Source of the DNA: Blasia pusilla
Lineage: Eukaryota > Marchantiophyta > Marchantiopsida > Blasiales
NCBI GenBank assembly: GCA_050084515.1
Contig: CM114272.1
Location: forward strand, 8,742,001-8,806,000
DNA length: 64,000 nt
Reading direction: 5' to 3'
This document shows positions 39,821 to 53,100 of the stretch, piece after piece. A model generated the notes under the pieces. The model worked only from the letters and a program-made list of their open reading frames with translations. It did no database searches and was not told the origin of the DNA. How positions within the stretch are numbered: position 1 is the stretch's first letter; every line of letters starts with the position of its first letter. The translations under genes and the position numbers were made by a program.

Positions 39821-41343
39821 TTATTCTTGTCCATTCCTTTCAGAAAAGTATTGCTTGTACAAGAGCACTTGTCTTGATTTCCAAGAAACACCCTTGGCTC
39901 CAAACCGTGAGTTTTTGTAGATGTACACCAAATCCCTAGCACGCTTGTTGGTCAATTTATTCTTGTGTTTGTTGTGGATGAAACCATAACTACTCCAATT
40001 TCTCTCCGCTGAAGAAGATGAAACCACTTGTGCTAATATGGACTTAGCCACAAAGTGCAATGTTGGTGCACCTTGACCGTGCATGCTCCACCAATCAGAG
40101 GGGCCAAGTGAATCAACAACTTCCCTACCAAACTCATCCACAAATAGTTCCTGATGGTTCACAATGTTGCCCAACTCTCGCAAGCAAGTAGCCACATAAG
40201 AATTAGTCTCAGTAACATTGAGGCCATGCACCCCCTTTGCATAAAGTTTCAGATATTTTTTGAAATCTCTCATGTACTCAGCATTTGAAGTGACATCTTG
40301 AACATTATCAAGAAGCTTATAAGGGTCGAGAATATACCCTATTGCATGTAGCTTGTTGTGGACAAGTGCCCACCGCCTAGAAATAACATTGACCATCTCC
40401 ATAGCTCTAGACATTGCAACAAAATAGCCACCATGCCTTCCACCCACACCGGGCCATGGAGTTACAGGAAAAGAACAAGTCTCTTCCATTATAAAAAAAT
40501 ACGACGATAAATATGCCATGTCATTGCTTTACGACCATCACACTCTCTCAACAGAATAATAGTTGGTTGAGCCGCAACAAACAACTCCTCACCCTCCATC
40601 CAAAAATTGTGATTGGCCATAGTAGTCTCAATCTCTCGTGCCTTCTCCCTTTGCCTCGCATTCGTGCCATTGAAATACTCCCTAAAAGCATTGGTGGAAA
40701 CCATGACAAGGATCGCCTCCCTCAATTCTAAGACGCGTCCCAACATGATAAAATTTGTGGCAAAGTGTGTGTTTGCAAGAAGCAACAATCGTCTCTTCAC
40801 TGGATTGGTTTCCATAAATTTGGCCATCACCCAAGTTCTAGTCTTCACAAATACTACCATGTCAAGAGCTTGTGCAAAAATCTTGTCCATCCAAGGTCAT
40901 TTACCCCACTCTTCGCAGACTAGATCAAGAGAATGTGATATGCATCCACCCCAAAGAATATGATGGAACTTTGCTTTGATAAGTTTCCCTGATGCTTGCT
41001 CATTGCTAGCATTGTCTATCACAAGTTGCAACACATTCTTTGGACCGATGCACATGATAGTCCTCTCTATGTGACCTGCCAACCATTTCGCCATTTGGGA
41101 TTCCTCCTTGGTGTCTAGCAACTCAATCATGACCTCACCTTGTGGATACGAGATCATTATGTTCACTAAAGACTCACTCCTCATATTGGTCAAAGAATCC
41201 GTTGTGATCGTGGCCCCCAAACGCAAATTTTCCAGTATGCCATCCATCTTTTCCTTCACCTTCCCCATATGTTTCTCCAGTAGGGTGATGCGCAACGAAT
41301 TGTAACTAGGACCTGAGTAATCCTTCACCTTTGTTGTTGCCAA
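39821..41343 (-). pseudogene. hAT transposase (DUF659 core and C-terminal dimerisation region)
   Basis: The frames 40897-41343 and 40489-40890 share one phase with a single stop between them. They show GATITTDSLTN, VLQLVIDNASNEQASGK and HHILWGGCISHSLDLV, the DUF659 catalytic region with its conserved Asp. The frame 39821-40519 then shows SDWWSMHGQGAPTLHFVAKS, SSSAERNWSSYGFIH and NKRARDLVYIYKN, the hAT C-terminal dimerisation motif. The only shift between them lies at an A7 run near 40495-40501. The protein would cut and join transposon ends. Confidence 0.9.
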
Positions 41344-41689
41344 TACTGCTTGTTTGAAAGCATCTTGCCGTACTACGTTGAATGGTATTCCATATTTGTA
41401 GAAAAAATTTGCCTACATGTCATTCGCAACTTATATTCTTTGGATGTTGAAAGAATCCCTCAAATCGGCTTTCTTCTTCCTAGATTTACTACTCCCTCGA
41501 ATGGGCCCAACAACTCCTCTGCATTCCTTGAGACTGTCACTTGGTGGCATGTCCGCAACTCCATCAACATTTTGCACAACATAAACTATTTCTTGTCTGT
41601 TGCGAACCTATTTATAATGGAGTCGTCTCTTCCACTTCACTTGAAGATCTTGCTTCCCTTCTTTGTCCGTTTTCCACTAGTACCCTATT

Positions 41690-41875
41690 TCAGAGATTCT
41701 GTTGCACGTTGGGAGGGACCTTCACACATAATTTGGCATGATGGATATTATGATTTTCATCCTTTATCTTTTGTCTCTCTTGTGTAAAATGTTCCACCAT
41801 CCGCGTGCTATGATAGGTTTTCATGCAGTAGGAACAATACTTGCATTGCCATTTGCTTGATGTTCCACCTTCCAT
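41690..41875 (-). pseudogene. BED-type zinc finger of hAT transposase
   Basis: The frame includes WQCKYCSYCMKTYHSTRMVEHF, with C-X2-C and a following His in BED spacing. It lies upstream of the DUF659 part in the gene's direction, as in other hATs, and binds the transposon ends. Stops and shifts lie between it and the core. Confidence 0.7.
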
Positions 41876-42203
41876 CTATACTTCTTCCCAATGTTCCGTC
41901 ATGATCTGTTGGAGTTCTCGGGCTTTGGTCATGACTGCAAGTAGACACTAACCCCATCCAACAATATTTGGATAATTCAAAATAATTTACTATGTCAATA
42001 GTATGATATATCGACCAGTAAAATATATGCAAATTATACCAAATATGGTCCGTGAATGTTCCAATAACAAAACTTGGAACACTCACTATGAACAAGAAAG
42101 ATCAATATGCTAACCTAGATAAGTGAGATACCTGAACTTATCAAGGTTATCGAGTGGCAAAACATATTCTCACTTATCAAGTTCATCTATCCATGGAGAA
42201 AAG

Positions 42204-42208
<5 letters not shown>

Positions 42209-42258
<50 letters not shown>
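42209..42258. repeat. GA dinucleotide microsatellite
   Basis: A (GA)n run of about 50 bp inside the hAT 5' region. It is liable to length variation. Confidence 0.95.
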
Positions 42259-42260
<2 letters not shown>

Positions 42261-42679
42261 TTAAGGGAGGAATGAGATTGTGAGGGTATACAAAAAATGA
42301 GCAAGTTTATATAAGGGAGGATGGAAGGAAGAGAATAAACCCTTCTAACTCCCCAAATCACCTATCCCCACTTACAATTGATTACTAAACCATCTCTACT
42401 AATTTTTATTTAACAAACCTACTTTTATTCTCCTATTAGATTCCTTCTTGACCTATCCTAACTTCTTGACCTACTCTAAATTTCCAGCACACCTATTTTC
42501 CAATACGACCACCCTATCTATTTTAATATTGTTCTTCCTTTTTCCACCACTACTATCACAAATTCTTCAATTACTCTCATTTCTAACTAACCTATCCTCT
42601 ACTACAACCACCCTACTCCAACCTCTCAAGCCTTCAATCACCCAACCCGTAGACAAATTCATTTAATACCCCACTAAAA

Positions 42680-43098
42680 TCACAGGGCCCGCCCACAATC
42701 CCCCGACTTGCACACGGCCCGCACCCTAGCCTGCGCTCGGGCTCTAGGGCCAGCAACTAGCCCGAAGGCGGGCTCCAAGGCCCGCGCCCTAGCTCGCATA
42801 CGGGCTCCCAGGCACGCCGCTCTATGCAGGCCCTAAAACCCGCATGCGGGCTTGGGCGCGGACTGCGAGCCTGCCTTGTGTGGCATCTTGTCACGCTTGC
42901 TTGCAACCCGCATCGTGATTGTGGCCTGTATCCTCGCCCGCATCCTTCATTGGAGCCCGCACTTGTTCTCGCGAGTGAATCCTGCGCGGTCGACCTGGGC
43001 GCCAAAAAAACTTGTACTCGCGAACGGTTTTCCATGTCAGTGGTCATGTCCGGACATGTCGTCCCATGGACAAACTTGTGCGTTTACGTGCAACCTTG
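42680..43098. other. GC-rich subterminal region of hAT
   Basis: GGGC/GCCC motifs recur many times from 42680 to 42960, and GTCC/GGAC motifs near 43040-43075. In hATs, clustered short subterminal motifs bind the transposase. The + frames here are low-complexity shadows of this composition. Confidence 0.5.
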
Positions 43099-43106
43099 CT
43101 AGTAGA

Positions 43107-44345
43107 CCAACAAGCCTTGAGGATCTCACCTTCTTTGCATATTGGTCAAATCATGAGTTGTTGAAGGCATATCCAAAGGCTCCTACTGGTGACATTGTTG
43201 GATTAGATAACTTAGAGAACATTGTAAGGAAAACTAACTGCCTGCTCACGTTTGCTGAATTTCATCCATTGTACCAATGGAATGAGTTTTTCTATCTGAT
43301 CCTTTTTGAACATATTCCATTAAGATCAAAGGACTCAATCCAATCATACCATGTTAGCCAATGGACATATCTCCATGAGTGCCTCCATAGAGGTATATTG
43401 AGGGATATCCGAGATATATATACTCTCATCAAAGCTCATGCTTTGATGAGAGTTCATGAAGATGAAATACTTGCCAAAGCGACAAGTATACTACAACTTG
43501 AGTTTGAGTTGGATATAAGATTTGTAATTGCTCAAGAATCTTCAGCCTATGAAATTGTGATTTATCTTCTGAACCAGATATCAGACTCCTTAATCTAGAA
43601 TAATCCTCGTTGTTCCTTCAACTAAGTAACTTGCATTCTGGGTTAGTTCTTATCAAGGGGGCGCTGGGTGCGGCAAGTCTTATTTCATATCTTTCATGTA
43701 CGATTAGTGGAAATCTAGGGGCATATCACCCTTGCTCACCGCCACTACAAGTATTGCTATTGTACATCTTCACCAAGACGCAACTACTGTTCATTCAGCT
43801 TTTAGTAGACCTATTCATGACAATTTTCCATCCATGGATGCTACGTCTGATTCTTGCACTAAACTTAGGTCTGCTAAGGTGATTATCATTGATGAGTGCT
43901 CCATGCTTACCATGAAGATTCTCCACATTGTACTTATGCGTAGCAATGAGGTTGCGAAATGTAGTACTCAAAACCTATTTGGTGATAAACTTGTTATAAT
44001 AGTTGGAGCTTCAACTTGTCTACAACCATAAAGTTTCAGATTTTTTCCATAATTTCCATATTAGCTCATTCCCATTTCTACATCAGGCTACAACTTTTGA
44101 GTTAGTTACACCAGTTAGGCAATCTGATGATCCTGCCTTCTATACGTTCCTAAATTCTATGAGATGTGTTATTCCCACTCGGGCTGAGATTGATAGATGC
44201 CTAGGTCCTTGCTTCATATCTGAAGGTGAAGCTACAAACTTCATTGACTCAAGCACCATAGTCATTTGTACCCATTGTGATGATGATTCATTATTCAACC
44301 TTCTCTCCTTAAGGAGGCTCTTTGGAAATGCTTTGTCAAAGTAGA
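43107..44345 (+). pseudogene. PIF1-type helicase remnant (Helitron-like)
   Basis: The frame up to 43598 has LTFAEFHPLYQWNEFFYL and QSYHVSQWTYLHECLHRGIL. A Walker A box GGAGCGKS is readable near 43657-43681 in a shifted frame. IIDECSML (Walker B, about 43889) and a GASTCLQP box (usually GDSTQLQP) follow in 43732-44031. The frame 44003-44344 has FELVTPVRQSDDPAFYTFLN and VICTHCDD. These are PIF1 motifs in order on +. Multiple shifts break it. A 14-bp perfect hairpin lies at 43422-43453 within it. The hAT element inserted just upstream. Confidence 0.75.
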
Positions 44346-46500
44346 CCCTAAATTTTATTTCCAATTTACATTCATGCTACTGATAGTATCGATATGTCTT
44401 CCCAAAGTATCTCTACCAGGGGATGCAACACAAGGGCAGTGCCTAAGCATATGCCGAATGACCAACTACCTTTGTATGAGCATGATACAAATCCTATCAA
44501 CATTTCTGACTCTAATTCTACAAGGCTGCAACATCAAGATCAGCCAAACCTGCAGGTTACAATCTCCACTATTGCACACCAATTTTCCACTCCCCTATCT
44601 CTCCATTACCTAACATCTCATTTGTAGGTCCCATCAAGCTACATGGACTTTGCCAGTATGATCTTGTCAAACATTCAGGCACAGCCCAAGGAGTTCAAAC
44701 CCCGTTTCATCTTTCCTATAGAGAACCAAATCAAGTACATGGACAATTTAGGGATGTTTCCTTCATTCTTGGAGCACAATGTGAGTGGTAGGTAGATCCG
44801 GACTCTAATTAGCCAAGGCCACTTTTGGGATGCAAAGTTTCATTTCTTAAACAAAGATGCATCCGCCTCAAGTACATACTCGACCATTCTTGTCATTTTT
44901 GCAGCTTACGCTCCTACTCTTACAACTTGATTATGCCTTCTCACTTGCAAAATTTTTGAACATGAACCAGGAATTCATAAGGAGGTGTTAAAATTCAAAA
45001 ATGTTGACTTCAAGGAGACTTCCCTTACACGGAAAGAATCTGAAAGATGCAACAAGATTATTTAATCTTGTTTTTGGTGGTTTCAGACTTGATCAGCTCC
45101 GAGTCTTAAGACACCAAATGCATTTACCCTTCACTATGTTGCTGGACTTGACATCCACAAAAGCAAGCCATCTTATAGATCGTATGAAGGCAGCTCAGGA
45201 TAACACACAACTACCCGAGTTTGAGGCACTTCCTATTGATATCGACAATCCTAGCCATTTCCCTAGCTTGCTTGATTTTAATGATGTCATCATTTTTCCC
45301 TCTAATCCTACAATTCATCCAACAACATCTAGTGACTCTAGTCACCACATTGCAAATGAGGTTGGAGGAACTGTTGTGCTGCCACAGACTAGTGATTTTA
45401 ACTCTACACTACAATCTCTAAGCAAGTGCAAATGCACCTGAAACTCTTGATGAATGGTATGGTCTCCAAGTTTTATTTTTGTAAGTTTATGATCAGATTT
45501 TCAATCTATAAGAATTCATGCTTATGAAGCTTGCTAATTGAAACCTGCATTTATTTTTGCAGGTTAATTCCATGCTATTTTTGCAAGCAACCTTTTTTTC
45601 CATCCATGTTGTGTCTTGCTAGGATATTTTGAAGCTTCTAGACTTTGCCTCTCTATAGCTCTATTGAAGCTTATGGTTTCAAGTTTTGTATTTTTATGCA
45701 CACTATCCATATATCCAATTTCATATATGATTTATGAGATTTTTCATGGATTATTTAATCCAATAATATTTTGTTGTGCCTTATCCTCTCTCTAGTTATT
45801 TGCATGTTATTCTCACTCTATAATTGTTCAACATCTATTTCTAATCATTGTACATGTATTGGATGTCACTATGCACCCTTTCCTTTAATTACATTCTTGA
45901 GTATCTCATGCAAATTTATATCTGAATTCATTCTTATGCCTCTCTTGATGCAATTTCAGTAATTGTTATTTCTATTTTTTCATTGAATTTGATTACTTAC
46001 CAATGTACTCTATTTTTCTTCATTTATATGCATTCCATGCAGATGTGGTGTGGCACAGAGGATGGTGATTCAGAGTATCAAGGTTACACTAGCAATGCTG
46101 CTAATTGGGACCATCCCTCCCAAAGACTTCCAAATGATATCTATGACTGCATGCGTTCAACTTTAATGGAATCTGAAGAACGTTCACTGAGCTTGTCAAC
46201 TCAAGTGAACATGCTTACTCATGTGCTTTAGCTTGAGCAGAATGCCAATAAGATGGATCTAGCCCACTTAAAAGATGTGAAGAAGAAATTCAAGGACGCA
46301 AGGTCTTAGTTTGACGATTTCTTGGCCAATGTTCAACCATACATTAAGGGAGACCCCAAGCTTGCTCTTCAGGCCTCTATTATCCAGTCTCTTCTCCGTG
46401 GTTAGGAAACTATGCAGTCTCAACCATACCTCCACTAGTGGTATGGTATCTTGTTTTTCCAGCAACATACAATCAGGAACTTAGAATAATTTGGTATGCT
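44346..46500 (+). other. Downstream remains of the PIF1-type element
   Basis: The + frames 45001-45441 (LPLHGKNLKDATRLFNLVFGG) and 46043-46410 (TLMESEERSLSLSTQVNML, then a lysine-rich stretch with coiled-coil character) look like further exons or pieces of a transposon protein, but I cannot name them. The intervening DNA is AT-rich. Confidence 0.35.
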
Positions 46501-47480
46501 CAGGTTTTAAAAAAATGATCTAAAGCACTGAGCTTATATATATTGCAATTTCCAAGCCTAACTGCTTCATTAGCATGCATTTGCAAACTTATTAATAGTT
46601 TTTTCTCTGAATGAGCTTGTTTTCATTTTCATGCAATTTATGTTGGCTTGTCTGTAGAGAATTACAGCTTTCCTCACTTGCCATATCATTGCAAATATCA
46701 GATCTCATCCACCTCACACATATTTCATAGGGTAGGGTTCTCTGTCAGCATTCAAATGGAACTAATATCTCCTCAATGCAACCTGTAGTTGTTATCCTTC
46801 ACATTATTTCCACAACCACATGTGAATGGTCATGTACTTATGCTACTGTACTCGCATTCTCCACTTGCATAAGTTTATCTTTTCTCATATGATTACTTTG
46901 CATGCATTTACTCATTTGTTAGTGTAGCCCAGCTTCACTCTAGGAAATGTGTTCCCCATACTTATCCCCATGCCTCTATCCATGCCCAAGATGCCCCTTC
47001 CATAAGAGGAGGGTCTCTGAGTTATTTTGAGAAGGCCCCTTTTGGGTTTAAGCCACTAAACTTAAAAATTCACATTCAACAACACAAGCAGGAAATAAAT
47101 CACATACTCAAAAATATCATATATATGCACACTATCTTTAACATGATCTTCCCCGTTCCTCGTATCTTATTGCTTCATAGATAAAACAAGTTATTTATAC
47201 TACTCACTTTCACCAAACCTCCGTGCTTCAATATCAACCCTTTGTCATAACCTAATCTATTATAAGCTGCGCACTGGTTTGTTTTTATTATCCCAAATAT
47301 GAAAAACCATTTCCTTACCGCCCCCATTGCCGTGTGTGCAACATAAAAATATTTACAAATCTATATAAGAATATAGGAAAAATAGGTGTAGTATTTTTTA
47401 CGGCTGGTCATGGAAAACCTTAGTGCAACGGAGACTAATTAGCTAATTCCTGACTTATAACTCACGCAAAGCTAATCACA
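46501..47480. other. AT-rich intergenic sequence
   Basis: No coding motif, RNA gene or terminal repeat was recognised. Confidence 0.4.
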
Positions 47481-50123
47481 CGGTCACGAGTCTATCTTAA
47501 AATGACAACTTAGACTTACGTTGGCATCCACTCCGTATGGACTGCACGTCATTGTTGCATTTCCTTGCAGACTGTGAAGTGGCCGCCCTACTGTAGTCTG
47601 TAGTCTCTTGGTCTTAGCCGCGTCTCGGTGGTAACGTCGCCATCGCATTCTCATCCACTTGCCAGAACACATGCCGCGTGTGGTGGTGGACCCGCATGTA
47701 TATCAGTCTAGACCGGGACCGGCGGTAGCCTGGTGGTCAGTGCCTACCACTTCAAACGTCGAGTCACCTTCGCGAGGACGTCCGCCTGTCCTGTCCGCTC
47801 CTCTTCGGCCCCCGCCTGTCCGCCTGTCCGTCCGACCGACTTTTTCGTCGACAGTCGAGCACCGTCCAGGACTTGATGTCTTTCTCTCAGTCGCGGACAG
47901 TCGCGGCCATTGGGGGGAAATATCCGTGCTGGGTGTCATACTTGACGTACGGCATTTCGTGCCCTGCTCCGCAGCAATCACCGGACCAGACCACTTCTTC
48001 TCAGATGCACGGAGTTACGCAGTAATGAAATCTCCAGAGTACCGAACGCCGGAGGCATGCCGCAACTCCACTCGCAGTCTCGCAGAGAGGAAAGATAGAG
48101 GCGTAGATGATGATGATAAAGTCGAGGAGCGTCCCACTGCGGAAAAATAATGGAGTCCAGGAACGAACTAACGAACGAACGAACTCCTTCAACTCCCTCG
48201 AGCATCGAGCAAGTTTGACATCGTCGGTCGTTGTCATCAGTGAGTGATCAATCAAAGACCATGCCCTACCAAACACTTCGTAAAAGTTCCGATCTTTTCG
48301 GCTGTGTTTAGAATCTTTGGTCTCGAAGAAAGCAGTTACTGTGTTCTTAATATACTCCGCAATGTCCGCATGATACACAAGAGCATAAAGACATTAGAAT
48401 AAAGGGATGTCGTCCCGCTTCAGACATTATGACGATCATGTGTGAAATCTGACCATTTCATGCGCGAAAAGAACGAGACTCGTCACTTGTACTACATATG
48501 GTCCTTGAGCACCTGACTGGGAGGTCGATAGGAGTTTTATGTCGAGTGTCGTTGTCGAGTTGGTGGTATTCAGGAAATTCAGGTTCCAACTGTCTTCTAC
48601 GCATTGACTTTTCTTTTCGCCTTGAGCCTGCAGTGCATGCGCACGTTTACGACTGCGCTTTTCTATTTATTCCTTGACCATGGAGTCAGGTTTACTATGC
48701 CTGTAGACCTACGCGACTTGGCTTCTCCCTGTGGCCGTTGTTTCGCAGTGCTTTGTGAAGGGACGGGCCAGGCGAGCTTTTCCGTGGTGATACGGGAGAA
48801 GCCAATGTGAGTTCGAATCGAAGGAATCTCTTTGTTACTCCGGAAATTCCCGAGAAGAAAAGTCGAGAACACGTCCACATGTCACGGTGCTGGACAATTC
48901 CGGCTCTATGGTCGACACCGCAACATCTAAGCGTTTAACCAGCAGCGATTGGAAGTGGACCCCAGATACAACTGGTTTTAGTTTAGCCTGTACTTAAAAT
49001 GGGGAAAAATGACCAACAATAAATATGCTTGATGGAAAACCGTGGGAGATACAAAAGAGAGAGGATATAAATGGATACCCTGCGATGGGAGGTACAAAAA
49101 CGACCCTGAAAATACTAAAGCATCAGGATTTCCGGAGAGGTCACCCATCCCTATACAATTCCGACCCAGGAACGTTTGACTGTAAAGTTATGGTAGGATC
49201 TGGTGACCTGGTATGACCACATCACTACCGGTGTAATGGCACTGGTATGACCATATTCCTCCCTGTGGAAGGAAGCCATCTCCGGGTTGGGAGACCCATG
49301 TGTGTTCAACATAGGATGGGGTTAGAGAAACCCTTACATCCTGGTAACTACTGTTACAGTTCCATCGAACGTAAATGCATCAGGTGATAGGACCCGGATT
49401 GATGCCTTCTAAATGGCCTGTCTCTTGAGCAATTCCTCTTCAGAAGACGGTCCGCGCTTCTCAGCTGAGTATCCTTTTCGTGCCACCCAGGCTATAGGCA
49501 ACTTCAGTCAGATTTCCAGGCTGGATAGTTCTGATATGGCAAGACGCTGTTATTTTTTGGTTTTTCAGACCGGTCCAATAAGTACTCCAAATATCAAGTA
49601 ATTAATTACTGAGTTGCAAACTCTGGTCGTTACTGGTAATTCTAGGTCCTCCGGTTCAAAAAAACAAATGCAAATCACTGAAGTCTCGGTGGTGCTTTCG
49701 TCCCCAGAATAGTGTATGGGGCAGGGCTCCTCCAACCCACTGCTAAATCCAACTAAGCGCACACAATTAAGCGATACTGTGGTCACTCGTGCATCTCCTC
49801 CTCCTCCATTCAGTGCGAGTGACCAACTCTCCTATTCCAAGTCTCTCATATCTGCCCCCGCTAAATTTAACGGGACATTGAGAACACTGCAGTGTTTGAG
49901 TTTCCCAAAGTAGTACATTTTGATCAGCCGAACACAACTCAATTGCTTTCGACTCCAATTTGTATTCCAGGTGTGTATGTATGAGTAGCTCAGCCCGATC
50001 AATGACTCAGTAGGAGTCATGTCCGCTAGTATGATGCACAGAGAAGTATGATCTACCTAGTTATTGGTAGTCCACAGCAAGAATTGGGCATTTCAATTTC
50101 CCAATTTGATTCAAGAGATAGAA
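47481..50123. other. Repeat-poor flank downstream of the GPP gene, partly GC-rich
   Basis: Positions 47560-48200 are GC-rich, with an imperfect AACG microsatellite near 48160-48182. Open frames exist on both strands (47659-48150 on +; 48001-48378 on -, with YHADIAEYIKNTVTAFF) but show no family that I recognise. A first exon or promoter of an unseen gene is possible. The part near 50123 is the probable 3' UTR of the phosphatase gene. Confidence 0.35.
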
Positions 50124-53100
50124 CTAAAAGCCAGGGAGTCCCCAGTACACAGGGTCAAACTCGAGCAGAGACGACAGAACTTGATCAGCACCTTTCTGCA
50201 AGGCTGGGTCCAAGTTGATATCTGGAACCATTACAACTGGCCTGGATTTGGGGCAACGAGACAAGTTTGAGAGTTTATGAGTAAAACGAATGCAGCATCA
50301 GTAGAAAAGGCATCTGAATTGGAACAAAAGCCATTAGCTTACAAGTAAAGTGAACTGAAATATGCTGCATTTTACACTGGTCGATGGGCATAATTTCCAG
50401 AATCAATAATCGAGGCATTACTGAAGGAGAAAATCGTGGGTAACCTGAACTTGGTATTGTCATCAACGGTTGCCATTCAATTGATGTACTTACATCTTTG
50501 CAGCTCGTGCAGCAAGTACACCTGTGGGCGCATCCTCGAAAACAAGTACGTTTTCTGTTTTCAGATTGGGTTCCTGTTCCACATTGCCCAAAATGAGTTA
50601 ACACTAGACATTAGGCAGCAGAATTTCACACTGCACTGATTCAAACCAAAGGCAATTCTTGGCTTCAATTTTGTTCCACTCATGCCTCCTATCAATTTCC
50701 ACAAAGTGAAACGCAATGGACACTATAATCCACCAGTCAGACTGTCCAACTTCAGGCAAGTGGCAGAAGCTGGTTCCTCTTTGTGAGTAAGGAAATAAGA
50801 CTCCACACAAAATACATGCAAAAATCTGGGAAACCCACTATGCTTCCTGAAAGTAGAGACGTTTCATAAGTGGGTGGTTTGAGGGCAGGCGTACAGACAT
50901 TTTTGTGGGGAAGAAAAATCACACATGTCATGTAATCTTCTTTATACAAAGAGATATGGAGGAATTGCAGCCCAACGGTACTCCAAGATAACTGTGTAAT
51001 GGTATATTGTACAGCCTTCTACCAGAAATTCAGAGACAGTATAAAACGAAGTGCAAAGTAAATCAAAGCGAGAGGACAAGAGGGAGAGAGTACTTGAAAG
51101 CGATCGAATGCTGTAATGAAAATCTGAGGATCTGGTTTTCCTTTGGTCACAGCCGGATCATCACCAACTACCACATGGTGCATGAGTGCAAACAGCTCCA
51201 CATGCTTCCTTGTTTTCAGATCAAAGTGACGTTTATGAGAGCTGCATGGGGTCGAAGTGATGGCAATTTCAGCTTTTCTGTAAATTAGCAATCGTCAAAG
51301 GCTCCTAACCCTTAGAGCAACTGCAAAACACAAATAATTCCATAGGAGAAGTTGATACCACCAGAAACAAATTTGCTCTCTGGGAATGAATGGTTTGCAG
51401 ATAGGTCATGTGAACCAGCAAATCCATAGCAAATACTTCTGAACCAATGAATGAGCTAGTTAGTCTTAGTGACGTGAGTCCAAAGAGAGGAGCCAAAAGG
51501 TGATGGTGCCATGGAAAGACGAACTGATCTCATAAAGCAGTGTTTGCAGTGTTAGTGGAACTATAGGCAAACAGATACTGTACTCATTAGGGAGACAATA
51601 TGATGGCGTTGCAAACATAGACCTCATTCAAAGACAGACTCTACTCATCAAACAGTGAGAGTAATCGCCATGGGACCAAGATAGACAGAAAGAAACAGAG
51701 GAATATTGGTTCTTCCACGAATTAGTGTAAAACTCAAAATAAACCATGCAAAATGCTGGCAATCTGTTGGGTGAAGGTTTACATAGAGATGTCAGAAGAC
51801 AAAAAGAAAACAGATTAATAGAGTATGACTTCAGTCAATCATTTTCCAGAGATCATACACAATATCAGACCGGGAACATTGTAGTCAACAAGGGTGGCAA
51901 AAGCAAATTGGCATCGGATTCACTTATTTCAGCAAAAATTACTTGTTCATATCTAAAGATATCTAAAGACAACAACTAGCGCACTCATGTCCTAATTTCA
52001 ATATGCTGGCAGACAGTTTTGTTTGCTTAGAAGAGGCTTATCAATAACCCAATCAACTTACCATTCACATTTCCTTATGTTGCACATCACATTCTTAACC
52101 TGAAACGACCCAGAGAAATGGTGCTTGGAAGAGCTTAAAACATCAGGCGTTTTTGAAACTTTCGTTTCCAACTGACGTGAGGCACACCCCCATTATTCCA
52201 GATCATACAATTGATTCCTCCCTCCACATGCTGAAAGTAAATATTTTACTTCCAAAGGGTAAATATTTTACCACTGATTACCCCAGACCTCAGCTAGGAA
52301 CAAGGACGGTAAGTACCTTGTTGCTATTGCCATAGGCACTCCGTGTGCTTGCAAGTGCCTTATGAGCCGCTCCACTCCTAATCATAACCAACAGAGCATT
52401 CTAGACTTGAGGTTCAGTAAATAATTTCTAACATTCAAATGTCTCAATCTTCACACATCCATTGAGAAAATCTTTGACCTCGACATCGTACTTTTAAATA
52501 GTAGTCCTGGCAGTAACTATGCCCATTATGACAGGAAGGTGCTAGAAGTCATTCTCTATTGAAGAGGACACCACAACCCTCATCTGAACTACCTTCTGGT
52601 CAAACGCAGTCTGGATCTGGACAGGGAGTTCCAACTGGTCTATTGGAGGAGACCATGATTCCACATGATCATTTTCAGTGTACGTCTCACAGTAGACTTC
52701 GTCTCATTTAAGATCATGTGCACAGCTTTGGGCCTTGAATTCCTGGCTACAGCTGGGGTTACTCGGATGATATATGGCCATCAGTGTATCTTCAAGGCGA
52801 CTATCAAGGGCATAGGAGGCCAATACTTGGCTTGCCACAAAAACCAGGTGTCTCAGGAACTGAGACATGCCTAGAACTGGAGGGCTATGGTAGTTGAGGG
52901 TGGTTCCAGCTTGAAGGAGAGGCCCATCTCCACAAAATGGCTGGTGATCTACACACCTATTACCTTTAGTGCTCTCCAAGGAACCAGCCATAAAGAGCCT
53001 GCACATGAAGAGGTTCCACGTTGCAAGCAGCCACACCTATGCCAAAAGCATGCACGCCAACTCCCAACCCACTCAGTGACAGGGCTCTGTTTGGGTACCT

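Larger units (their letters stand above)
39423..43098 (-). mobile_element. Complete hAT transposon with TIRs and 8-bp TSD
   Basis: The ends are TAAGGTTGCATG on the left and the complement of CAAGGTTGCACG on the right, flanked by a perfect 8-bp duplication CTAGTAGA (39415-39422 and 43099-43106). Subterminal GTCCG/CGGAC motifs occur inside both ends. The minus strand encodes a BED finger, a DUF659-like middle region and a hAT dimerisation C-terminus. The length of 3,676 bp fits autonomous hATs. Frameshifts probably make it inactive, though the ends are well kept. Confidence 0.92.

Noticed and set aside
42690-43102. Protein-coding frames in the GC-rich block
   Set aside because: Low-complexity composition from repeated GGGC motifs. 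They lie in the hAT subterminal region and show no family motif.
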